From: CAG-1031 sp964556785
Lineage (GTDB): Bacteria > Bacteroidota > Bacteroidia > Bacteroidales > Muribaculaceae
Direction: 5' to 3'
Assembly: GCA_964556785.1 (NCBI GenBank)
Contig: CAZKXM010000055.1
Coordinates: 1 to 13,222, forward strand
DNA length: 13,222 bases
Below are positions 1-7,655 of the stretch, in pieces. How positions within the stretch are numbered: the stretch's first letter is position 1; each line of letters starts with the position of its first letter. The notes under the pieces are model-generated. The model ran no database searches and was not told the origin of the DNA. It saw nothing but the letters and a program-made list of their open reading frames with translations. The position numbers and the translations under genes were made by a program.

Positions 1-1
1 C

Positions 2-2374
2 TTCGACACCTTCATGATGACCCCTGACAAGGACTATGGCCAGCTGGTCACCGACCATGTCAGGATGTATCGCCCAGCCCTGCGCGGCGAAGGGTTTGAA
101 ATCCGCGGGCCCAAACAGGTGTGTGAGCGTTACGGCATCAGCTCACCCCGCCAGGTTATCGACCTGCTGGCCCTTGAAGGCGATGCGAGCGACAACATTC
201 CCGGCTGCCCCGGTGTGGGCGAGAAGACGGCCCGCAAGCTCATCAACGAATGGGGGTCGGTTGAAAACCTTATCGAGCATGCCTCCGAGCTCAAGGGTGC
301 ACTGAAGCTGAAGATATCCAACAATGCCGAGCAGATCCTCTTTTCGAAACACCTTGTGACGATACGCACCGATGTGCCTCTCCCCCGCTGGCTCACCCCC
401 GATGCCCTGATCAGGAAGCCCGAGAATGTCGAGGCGCTGATCGATGTGTATCGCGAGCTGGAGTTCAAAACGTTCATCAACCGCCTCCGCAGCCGTTTTT
501 CGGTAAACATCGACCCTCGGCCCGCTCCGGCAGGCGCCATGGGCTCGCTTTTCGATCTGCCCGACTCATCGCCGGCCGCCTCCGCCCTCGCCCCCGATAC
601 CTCTGACAGCGTGTCCTACATCACTGCCGGCTCCCTGGCCGACGCCGGCACGAAGATATCGGAACTCGGCAAGGCCGAGGCCATCGCCATCGCCATCAAC
701 GCACCCGGCGAGGAGGCCATGCGCGCACGCATCGAGGGCATTGCCCTCTGCGCTGAAAAATCGCATGCGGTCTACATCCCCTTCCCGCAATCAACCGAGC
801 AACGCCGCCAGCTCGCCGTGATGCTCCAGCCGCTCTTCGAGGGTAAAGCCACCATAGCGAGCCACGACATGAAGCGCGACATGATTCTGCTCCGCCATGA
901 AGGGATCAGTGTTGCCGACAACTATTTCGACACCGCCGTGGCTCACTATCTGATCGATTCCGAAGCCAAACACACCCTGCCGGCGCTGATGGCACGCTAT
1001 CTCTTCATCGACCCCGTGAGGCTGCCCGAGGACAAGAAATGGTATGCCCCGGTGCGTCCCGCCGAAGCCTGCATGCGCTTCTGCGAGGAGGCCGACATGG
1101 TTATGCGCCTTTGGCATCTGCTCCGCATCAACATCGACTCTGAGGGAATGGGCGCCCTGCTCAGCGACATCGAGCTGCCGATGGTGAGGGTGCTCGCCGA
1201 CATGGAATGGACCGGCGTCAGGATTGCCCCCGACGAGCTCCATGAACTTTCGAAACGCTACACAGCCATGGTCGACGAGATGGAGGAGGAGGCATTCCGC
1301 CTTGCCGGCGAACGCTTCAACCTCAGTTCGCCCACACAGGTCGGCGAGATTCTGTTCGGCAAGCTGAACCTTGATCCCAATGCAAAGAAAACCCACAAGG
1401 GAGCCTTCTCGACAACCGAGAAAATCCTTGAGAAACATCGGTCAGACCACCCCATTGTCGACCTGATCCTGAAAATCCGCAAGCTCAAGAAGCTCATTGC
1501 CACCTATCTCGATGCTCTGCCGGCGCTGATAAACCCCGTTACCCACAAGCTCCACACCACTTACAATCAAACCGTTACAGCAACGGGGCGAATATCGTCG
1601 ACCAACCCTAACCTGCAGAACATCCCGATCCGCTCCGACGACGGCCGCGAGATTCGCCGGGCATTCATCGCCGATCCGGGCGACCTGTTCATGAGCGCCG
1701 ACTATTCCCAGATCGAGCTCCGCCTGATTGCCGACCTTAGCGGCGACCCCGACATGGTTGAGGCTTTCCGTTCAGGCGACGACATTCACCGCGCCACTGC
1801 CGCCAAGATCTATCACGAAGCGCCCGAGGATGTCACCGAAGATCAGCGGCGAAATGCCAAGACGGCCAATTTCGGCATCATCTACGGCATCTCGGCTTTC
1901 GGCCTTAGCGAGCGCCTTGGCATACCCCGGTCAGAGGCCAGAATGCTCATCGACGGATATTTCCGCACTTATCCCCACATCAGCGACTATCTCAAGCAAG
2001 CTGTCGAGACGGCCCGCGAGAAAGGCTACGTTGAAACCATCCGCGGCCGCAAGCGCCGCCTCCCCGACATCAATTCGCGCAACGCCGTTGTGAGAGGCTA
2101 TGCCGAGCGAAACGCTGTCAACGCCCCTCTGCAGGGCTCGGCCGCCGACATCATAAAGATCGCCATGGTAACCATCCACCGTGAGATTGCCCGGCGCGGT
2201 CTGCGGTCACGGATGATCATGCAGGTTCACGACGAACTGATTTTCAACGTCGTGCCCGAGGAACTCGCCCAGATGCAGGAACTCGTTGTCAAGTGCATGG
2301 AGACAGCTTACAGCAACAAGGTTGACCTGAAGGTGTCGATGGGCACAGGCTCCAACTGGCTGGAGGCCCATTAA
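2..2374 (+). CDS. polA: DNA polymerase I, 5'-truncated by window edge
   Basis: DNA polymerase I fills gaps and removes RNA primers in replication and repair. The reading frame is open from base 2, upstream of the first ATG at 14, and begins inside the 5'-nuclease domain (MMTPDKDYGQLV, then a helix-hairpin-helix region GCPGVGEKTARKL near 200-245), so the true start lies outside the window. About 790 residues are visible; the family usually has 900 or more. A Pro/Ala/Ser-rich linker (about 515-610) leads to a 3'-5' exonuclease-like domain (about 610-1170) and then the polymerase domain: motif A DYSQIELR at 1700, motif B RRNAKTANFGIIYG near 1850, motif C VHDE near 2225. All polymerase motifs look intact. 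By hand alignment the exonuclease domain has lost most of its metal-binding acids (see findings), so proofreading is probably absent. The identity is certain; the loss of proofreading is inferred. Confidence 0.97.
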   Translation, partial: FDTFMMTPDKDYGQLVTDHVRMYRPALRGEGFEIRGPKQVCERYGISSPRQVIDLLALEGDASDNIPGCPGVGEKTARKLINEWGSVENLIEHASELKGALKLKISNNAEQILFSKHLVTIRTDVPLPRWLTPDALIRKPENVEALIDVYRELEFKTFINRLRSRFSVNIDPRPAPAGAMGSLFDLPDSSPAASALAPDTSDSVSYITAGSLADAGTKISELGKAEAIAIAINAPGEEAMRARIEGIALCAEKSHAVYIPFPQSTEQRRQLAVMLQPLFEGKATIASHDMKRDMILLRHEGISVADNYFDTAVAHYLIDSEAKHTLPALMARYLFIDPVRLPEDKKWYAPVRPAEACMRFCEEADMVMRLWHLLRINIDSEGMGALLSDIELPMVRVLADMEWTGVRIAPDELHELSKRYTAMVDEMEEEAFRLAGERFNLSSPTQVGEILFGKLNLDPNAKKTHKGAFSTTEKILEKHRSDHPIVDLILKIRKLKKLIATYLDALPALINPVTHKLHTTYNQTVTATGRISSTNPNLQNIPIRSDDGREIRRAFIADPGDLFMSADYSQIELRLIADLSGDPDMVEAFRSGDDIHRATAAKIYHEAPEDVTEDQRRNAKTANFGIIYGISAFGLSERLGIPRSEARMLIDGYFRTYPHISDYLKQAVETAREKGYVETIRGRKRRLPDINSRNAVVRGYAERNAVNAPLQGSAADIIKIAMVTIHREIARRGLRSRMIMQVHDELIFNVVPEELAQMQELVVKCMETAYSNKVDLKVSMGTGSNWLEAH

Positions 2375-2418
2375 CGTTTATTTTGACCCGGCTCACGCTC
2401 TAACTCAGGGAAAAATCG

Positions 2419-2426
2419 TAACTTTG
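2419..2426 (+). promoter_or_regulatory. Bacteroidota-type -7 promoter box (TAACTTTG)
   Basis: The box matches the Bacteroidota primary sigma factor consensus TAnnTTTG. It ends 24 bases before the ATG at 2451, giving an expected leader of roughly 18 bases. No good TTTG -33 element sits 19-21 bases upstream; the TTTG at 2382-2385 is too far away (33 bases). It would drive the BspA-like gene and possibly the genes after it. Confidence 0.5.
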
Positions 2427-2450
2427 CAATTCGTATAATCAACAATTGCA

Positions 2451-3971
2451 ATGAAGATATCCCTACTCTCCACATTTCTGGCATTAGCAGCCCTTCTGCT
2501 GCCCGGCCTGGCCGGCGCTGCCGATCTCCGCAAGGAGATCACCACTCCCGGCACCCTTGCGGCGGCGGTGGGAAGCGCCACCGATGCCACCGGGCTGACA
2601 GTCAGCGGCCGGATCGACGTGCGCGATCTCGATTTTATAGCCGACAGAATGACGGCACTCACCACACTCGACCTCTCAGCGGCAACCATCTGCCAGTGGA
2701 GCGGCAACCGCACTCTGACCGGCCTTACCACCTGCCCCGCCAACGTGCTTCCAGCCATGTCGCTCGCCGGGTGCAAGGCCTCGACCATCGTGCTCCCGAA
2801 AAATATCACGGCGATCGCCGAAGGTGCCCTTGCAGGAGCGGCCGTCACCTCAATCGACATCCCCGCCACGGTCACCACGATCGGCCTCGGGGCCTTTGCC
2901 GACGCTCCGGCCCTGACAAAGGTCAGCGTGCCTGCGAGCGTGACATCGCCCGGCGAAGGAATGTTCCGCGGATGCACCGCCCTGTCCGCAGTTGTCTACG
3001 GACCCGCAGTTGTGCCCGCCTATGCTTTCGACGGATGCACCGCCCTGACAACCGTTCAGCTTCCGGCCTCGCTAACAACGATCGCCAACAGCGCCTTCCG
3101 CGGGTGCTCAAGCCTGTCAAACCTCCAGATCAGCCGCCCTGCAAGCTCTCTCAGCTCAATCGGCGACTATGCTTTCTATGGCACCGCCATCAAGGCGCTC
3201 GACCTCTCGGAGCAAACGGCGCTCAAGCAGATCGGTGCATGGGCATTCGCCGATTGCCGTCAGCTGACGGAGCTCTTGCTCCCTGCCCGCGTGAATCAGG
3301 TTGGCGACGGCGCATTCTTCCACGACTCCGCCCTCGTTTCACTCACGCCCGTCCATCCGGCCGAAGTGGGCGCGGCAACCTTCAAGGGTGCTGAAAAGCT
3401 CGACATGCCTCAGATCGGTGGCACCGCATCCGAGAAATGGGGCCCGTATGCATTCTATGGCATGACGTCGCTCACCGATGTCAACCTGCCCGACAATCTC
3501 ACGTCTATCGGCGACCACGCCTTCGACGGATGCACGTCGCTCAAGCAGCTCAACGGCCCCGGTCTGCGTCAGGTGCCCCAGCTCGGCGAAGAAGTGTGGG
3601 GCGATCTTGACAAAAGCAAGGTTGACCTCGGTGTGGCCAACGACATGGTCGATGAGTTCAAAGCCGCTCCGGTGTGGAACGAATTTCACATCCTGGCGAA
3701 GACCGATATCGAGTCGGGCATCGCCAACCCCGACTATGGAGTCACTGTCAGGTCGCGCTTCATCGGAACCGTTCTCGAAATCACGTCGGCCGACACCGGC
3801 CACAACCTCACGAGGGTTGAAATCTACGACATCGCAGGCCACCTGCTTCACCGGAGCACCCCGCGGGCCGAAACCACAACCATCGAAACCGGCCAGTGGA
3901 CAAATCCCCTGTTCCTTGTCCGCGCCGAGCTATCCGACGGCACTGTGGCGGCCGCAAAACTCTCACGCTAA
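2451..3971 (+). CDS. Secreted BspA-like leucine-rich repeat protein with C-terminal T9SS-type sorting domain
   Basis: This is a 506-residue predicted surface or secreted protein. It starts with a signal peptide (MKIS, a hydrophobic stretch of about 15 residues, cleavage near AGA-A at 22-24). An N-terminal region typical of these proteins follows (TLAAAV, LTVSGRIDVRDLDFI, LTTLDLSAATI). Then come LRR_5/BspA-type repeats from about residue 115 to 385, with the recurring pattern IGdyAFxGCtxLtxvxlPxslt. The last 80 residues resemble a type A T9SS sorting domain: VEIYDIAGHLL at about 456-466, then a beta-rich tail ending AAKLSR. Proteins of this family often bind host or bacterial surface ligands, but nothing here shows a specific ligand. 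The start is supported by the signal peptide and by the promoter box 24 bases upstream. It lies 18 bases before trmB. The family call is firm; the function is unknown. Confidence 0.9.
   Translation: MKISLLSTFLALAALLLPGLAGAADLRKEITTPGTLAAAVGSATDATGLTVSGRIDVRDLDFIADRMTALTTLDLSAATICQWSGNRTLTGLTTCPANVLPAMSLAGCKASTIVLPKNITAIAEGALAGAAVTSIDIPATVTTIGLGAFADAPALTKVSVPASVTSPGEGMFRGCTALSAVVYGPAVVPAYAFDGCTALTTVQLPASLTTIANSAFRGCSSLSNLQISRPASSLSSIGDYAFYGTAIKALDLSEQTALKQIGAWAFADCRQLTELLLPARVNQVGDGAFFHDSALVSLTPVHPAEVGAATFKGAEKLDMPQIGGTASEKWGPYAFYGMTSLTDVNLPDNLTSIGDHAFDGCTSLKQLNGPGLRQVPQLGEEVWGDLDKSKVDLGVANDMVDEFKAAPVWNEFHILAKTDIESGIANPDYGVTVRSRFIGTVLEITSADTGHNLTRVEIYDIAGHLLHRSTPRAETTTIETGQWTNPLFLVRAELSDGTVAAAKLSR
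2964..3547 (+). repeat. Degenerate LRR coding repeats
   Basis: Near-identical coding blocks recur within the LRR gene. Examples are TTCCGCGGATGCACCGCCCTG at 2964, TTCGACGGATGCACCGCCCT at 3027 (63 bases, or 21 codons, later) and TTCGACGGATGCACGTCGCT at about 3523. They encode the FxGCTxL turn of the BspA-type LRR unit. Such repeats can recombine and change repeat number between strains. Confidence 0.6.
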
Positions 3972-3989
3972 CAACTACACATCCTCTCT

Positions 3990-4757
3990 ATGGGAAAAAA
4001 CAAGCTCAGGAAATTCAGCGAGATGGAGCAGATCGAGCGGGTGTTTCAGTTTCCGTTCGGTGTGCTGCGCGACAACGGCGGCTGTCCCCTCAAAGGACAA
4101 TGGCATAAGGAGGTGTTCGGCAATGCCGGCCCTATTGTGCTCGAGCTCGGGTGTGGCAAAGGCGAATACACCGTCGGGCTTGCCGAGCGATTTCCCGATA
4201 AGAATTTCATAGGGATCGACATCAAAGGCGCGCGGATGTGGACCGGAGCCACGATGATGCGCGACAAAGGGCTGCGCAATGTGGCCTTTCTGCGCACATC
4301 GATCGAGCTGCTCGACAGTTTCTTCGCTCCCGGCGAAGTGAGCGAGATCTGGGTCACATTCCCTGACCCCCAGATGAAAAAAGCAACCAAACGCCTCACC
4401 TCCACCCGTTTCATGGAGCTCTACCGCCGGGTGCTTACCCCCGACGGGCTCGTAAATCTCAAGACCGACAGCCCGTTTCTCTACACCTACACCCGGGCGA
4501 TGATCGCCCTCAACAGGCTCGAAAAGCTCGCCGACATTCCCGACATCGATGCCGATCCCGACGCACCGCGCCTGCTTACCGACATCCGCACCTACTACGA
4601 AAGCCAGTGGCGCGACCGCGGCCTGACAATCAAGTTTCTGTCATGGCATCCCGGAACCGATTCACCGCTCACCGAACCCGATATTGAGATCGAGCCCGAC
4701 ACCTACAGGAGCTTCCATCGCGGACAGCTGCAGATGCCGCAGCTTCTCGACCAATGA
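3990..4757 (+). CDS. trmB: tRNA (guanine-N7-)-methyltransferase
   Basis: This enzyme transfers a methyl group from S-adenosylmethionine to N7 of guanine 46 in the tRNA variable loop, in the cytoplasm. The 255-residue protein has the SAM-binding motif I LELGCGKGEY (51-60), the acidic ribose contact in GIDIKGARM (D77), the TrmB signature VTFPDPQMKKATKRL (122-136) and the C-terminal TDIRTYYE (187-194), matching the TxxE motif that helps bind guanine. FPDPQ replaces the FPDPW seen in many bacteria; from memory this is usual in Bacteroidota. It starts 18 bases after the LRR gene and ends 18 bases before the Mrp gene, so it is probably co-transcribed with both. The ATG has no clear Shine-Dalgarno sequence. 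Confidence 0.95.
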   Translation: MGKNKLRKFSEMEQIERVFQFPFGVLRDNGGCPLKGQWHKEVFGNAGPIVLELGCGKGEYTVGLAERFPDKNFIGIDIKGARMWTGATMMRDKGLRNVAFLRTSIELLDSFFAPGEVSEIWVTFPDPQMKKATKRLTSTRFMELYRRVLTPDGLVNLKTDSPFLYTYTRAMIALNRLEKLADIPDIDADPDAPRLLTDIRTYYESQWRDRGLTIKFLSWHPGTDSPLTEPDIEIEPDTYRSFHRGQLQMPQLLDQ

Positions 4758-4775
4758 AAAGCAACAACTCAAACC

Positions 4776-5900
4776 ATGGACCATTCACCCCTCTACCCTA
4801 AACTGATTCTCACCGCACTCGAAACTGTCCGCTATCCGGGCACCGGACGCAACATTGTCGAGAGCGGAATGGTTGAAGACGACATCCGTATCGATGGCCG
4901 CAAAGTGAGCTTCTCGCTCATCTTCGACAAACCCACCGATCCGTTCATCCGCAGCCTTGTGAAGGCCGCCGAAGCCGCCATTCACACCCACATAGGCCGC
5001 GACATCGATGTGACGGTCAACGTCCACACAAAGGCCATCACGCCGCAGAAGCCCGAGAATCCGCTCCCCGGAGTGAAAAACATTATCGGCATATCGTCGG
5101 GCAAAGGGGGTGTGGGTAAATCCACGGTTGCCTCCAATCTCGCCGTGGCACTCGCCCGCGAAGGCTACAAGGTTGGCCTGCTCGACGCCGACATTTTCGG
5201 TCCGTCCGTGCCCAAAATGTTTGGAGTGGAAGATGAGCAGCTCTACATCCACAACGTCGACGGCCGCGACAAGATAATTCCCATCGAGCGCTACGGCGTG
5301 AAGATTCTCTCGATCGGATTCCTCGTTGACCGCGAAAAAGCAGTGTTGTGGCGCGGCACAATGGCCTCAACAGCCCTGCGCCAGCTCATCACCGATGCCG
5401 ACTGGGGCGAGCTCGACTATTTCCTGATCGACATGCCTCCCGGCACGTCTGACATCCATCTCACCCTGGTTCAGACTCTCGGAATCACCGGCGTTATCAT
5501 CGTCACCACCCCTCAGGAAGTGGCTCTTGCCGATGCTCGCAAAGGCATATCGATGTTTGCCGACGATAAGGTGAACGTGCCTATCCTCGGTCTGGTTGAA
5601 AACATGGCCTGGTTCACCCCCGAGGCCCATCCTGAGGAACGTTACTACATTTTTGGCCGCGAAGGGGGAGTGAAACTCGCCGACAAACTCGGGGTCAAGC
5701 TCCTTGCCCAGATTCCTATGGTGGGATCGATCTGCGAGGGTGGCGACAACGGATGCCCCATTGCCGCGGGCGACACCATCACAGGCCATGCGTTCATGCA
5801 CCTCGCCCACGAGGTTATCGATGCTGTCGACACTCGCAACCGCCTGCAGCCACCCACAACCAAAGTCGATGTAACCAACAGCAATCCTCACCAACACTAA
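4776..5900 (+). CDS. Mrp/ApbC/NBP35-family iron-sulfur carrier P-loop ATPase
   Basis: Mrp/ApbC proteins bind an Fe-S cluster and pass it to apo-proteins in an ATP-dependent way. The protein has 374 residues. Residues 6-84 form an N-terminal MIP18/DUF59-like domain (ILTALETVRYPGTGRNIVESGMV). The ATPase domain has a deviant Walker A motif GKGGVGKST (109-117), the LLDADIFGPS motif (135-144) and the IDMPPGTSD motif (218-226). The C-terminal segment after VENMAWF (284-290) reads TPEAHPEERYYIFG, where many homologues carry a CxxC that holds the bridging cluster. That pair is absent here, and the only cysteines in the C-terminal part are C330 and C337 (SICEGGDNGC). Mrp is the likely name, but the symbol is left blank because apbC and mrp are both in use. 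It ends 9 bases before the endonuclease gene. Confidence 0.92.
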   Translation: MDHSPLYPKLILTALETVRYPGTGRNIVESGMVEDDIRIDGRKVSFSLIFDKPTDPFIRSLVKAAEAAIHTHIGRDIDVTVNVHTKAITPQKPENPLPGVKNIIGISSGKGGVGKSTVASNLAVALAREGYKVGLLDADIFGPSVPKMFGVEDEQLYIHNVDGRDKIIPIERYGVKILSIGFLVDREKAVLWRGTMASTALRQLITDADWGELDYFLIDMPPGTSDIHLTLVQTLGITGVIIVTTPQEVALADARKGISMFADDKVNVPILGLVENMAWFTPEAHPEERYYIFGREGGVKLADKLGVKLLAQIPMVGSICEGGDNGCPIAAGDTITGHAFMHLAHEVIDAVDTRNRLQPPTTKVDVTNSNPHQH

Positions 5901-5909
5901 CGCCTGATA

Positions 5910-7625
5910 ATGTCACTTTCGAAACATCTGCCCGTCGCATTGCTGATGACGGTGGTTGCAGCCCTCAACTGCACCGCCGCAATCCCTACCGGCTACTATC
6001 AGTCGCTCAACGGAATCGAACAGCCCCAGCAGCTCAAGACCGCCGTCTACACCATCGTCAATCCCCACACCACCCCCGCCGCTAACGGATATTCGGCTTA
6101 CTACACCTCGCTCAGCCGCCTGTTTCTGCAGACCGACGTCTATCCCGACGGCTCCAACCGCTGGTGGGACATGTATAGCGGCGTGCCTCACTATGCTCCC
6201 TCATTCTCAGGCCTCAACCGCGAGCACTCGTTTCCCAAAAGCTGGTGGGGCGGCCTGACCAACATCCCTCCTTATGTCGACCTCAACCATCTTTATCCCT
6301 CTGAAGCGGTTGCCAATCAACACAAGAGCAACTATCCGCTCGGTGTTGTCAACATGGCCGAGTCGGTTGACTTCAACAACGGTTACTCCAAAATCGGCTA
6401 TGCCGAACCGGGTCTTGGAGGTGGAGCGAAGTATGTGTTCGAGCCGGCCGATGAGTACAAGGGCGATTTCGCACGCACTTACTTCTACATGGTGACCTGC
6501 TACCAGAATCTCACATGGAACACCAACTACATGTTCATGCTCCAGCAGAACACATGGCCAACCCTCAAGCCGTGGGCCTACGAGATGCTCCTCGAATGGA
6601 GCCACAACGACCCCGTGAGCCAGAAAGAGATTGACCGAAACGAGGCTGTCTACGCCATTCAGAACAACCGCAATCCATTCATCGACCTGCCCGGACTTGA
6701 AGACTATATCTGGGGCGACAAACAGGGTCTCACCTACTATCTCCCCACGAGCCCCGGCCAGCCCGATGGCGATCCCCAGCTTTTCTCGCCGGTCGACGGC
6801 ATGGCTCTCGATTTCGGTCAGTGCGCCGTCGGCAACAGCGTGGTGCGCCACCTGCTCTTCCTGGGCGAGAACCTCAAGGGCAATATTTCGGTGGTGGTGG
6901 CACGCGACGGTGACACCGACCATCGCTCGATGTTCACGGCCGAAAACCGTACAATCTCAGCTGAGCTCGTCAACTCGTCGGCAGGCTATTATCTGGCGCT
7001 GACCTACAAACCCACATCGGCCGGCACCCACCGTGCCAACCTGACGGTGTTTGATGTTACGGGCTGGAACGGCGGCTCACTCAACGTTCAGCTGATTGGC
7101 GAAGGCCTTCAGGCCCCCTCCCTCAAGCAGATCAAGGCTCTCCCGGCAAGCGATGTCACATCTGAGTCGTATGTTGCCAACTGGGAGGTTCCGGCAGGCG
7201 ATGTGGTCGACTACTACATCGTTAACCGCACACGCTACATCGACGGCTCCTATGTTGTTGACCGCCTTGAGGCTGAAAGCAACTCGCTCCTTATCTCCGA
7301 TTTCAACCCCGCGGTCTACGATTCATACACCGTTCAGAGTGTGCGTCTGGGCTACGAATCGGTTCCCTCAAACGCCATTGTGGTCTCCGGAGCGGCAATC
7401 GAGGGTGTGGATGCCGGTCAGCCTCTGGCCGTCGAGATTGTCGACCGCACCGTGCGCTTCATCTGCGCAGAGCCGCAGCAGAATGTTTGCATCTACGATA
7501 TCGCCGGCCGCCTCCACAGCGTCATCCCCGAAATCAGCCGCAACTCGTCGCTGACACTTCCTGCCGGTGTATACTTCGTCGTTACCGACAGCCACACCTC
7601 TCCCGTCAAAATCCTCATCCGTTAA
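5910..7625 (+). CDS. Secreted endonuclease I (EndA/NucM family) with Ig-like, FN3-like and T9SS-type sorting domains
   Basis: Endonuclease I enzymes are secreted, non-specific nucleases with a beta-beta-alpha metal site. This one has 571 residues. It starts with a signal peptide (hydrophobic stretch 9-20, cleavage probably near CTAA at 21-24). The nuclease domain covers about 25-275, with LNREHSFPKSWWGG (102-115; E105 and H106 match the catalytic REH) and DLNHLYPSEAVANQHKSN (124-141; likely metal ligands). An Ig/ASH-like region follows (about 295-400), then an FN3-like domain (about 402-492) and a sorting-type domain with CIYDIAGRLH (527-536), ending PVKILIR. It is probably exported by the T9SS and kept on the surface or released, where it could degrade DNA or RNA for nutrient scavenging. 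That role is inferred. It starts 9 bases after the Mrp gene and ends 30 bases before metG. Confidence 0.93.
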   Translation: MSLSKHLPVALLMTVVAALNCTAAIPTGYYQSLNGIEQPQQLKTAVYTIVNPHTTPAANGYSAYYTSLSRLFLQTDVYPDGSNRWWDMYSGVPHYAPSFSGLNREHSFPKSWWGGLTNIPPYVDLNHLYPSEAVANQHKSNYPLGVVNMAESVDFNNGYSKIGYAEPGLGGGAKYVFEPADEYKGDFARTYFYMVTCYQNLTWNTNYMFMLQQNTWPTLKPWAYEMLLEWSHNDPVSQKEIDRNEAVYAIQNNRNPFIDLPGLEDYIWGDKQGLTYYLPTSPGQPDGDPQLFSPVDGMALDFGQCAVGNSVVRHLLFLGENLKGNISVVVARDGDTDHRSMFTAENRTISAELVNSSAGYYLALTYKPTSAGTHRANLTVFDVTGWNGGSLNVQLIGEGLQAPSLKQIKALPASDVTSESYVANWEVPAGDVVDYYIVNRTRYIDGSYVVDRLEAESNSLLISDFNPAVYDSYTVQSVRLGYESVPSNAIVVSGAAIEGVDAGQPLAVEIVDRTVRFICAEPQQNVCIYDIAGRLHSVIPEISRNSSLTLPAGVYFVVTDSHTSPVKILIR

Positions 7626-7655
7626 TTTCACTCTGCAATCCCCACACAGTCAAAT

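Noticed and set aside
5960..5990. Possible lipoprotein signal in the endonuclease leader (ALNC, C21)
   Set aside because: The residue before Cys is Asn, which does not fit the usual lipobox (Gly, Ala or Ser), and a sorting-type tail already explains export.
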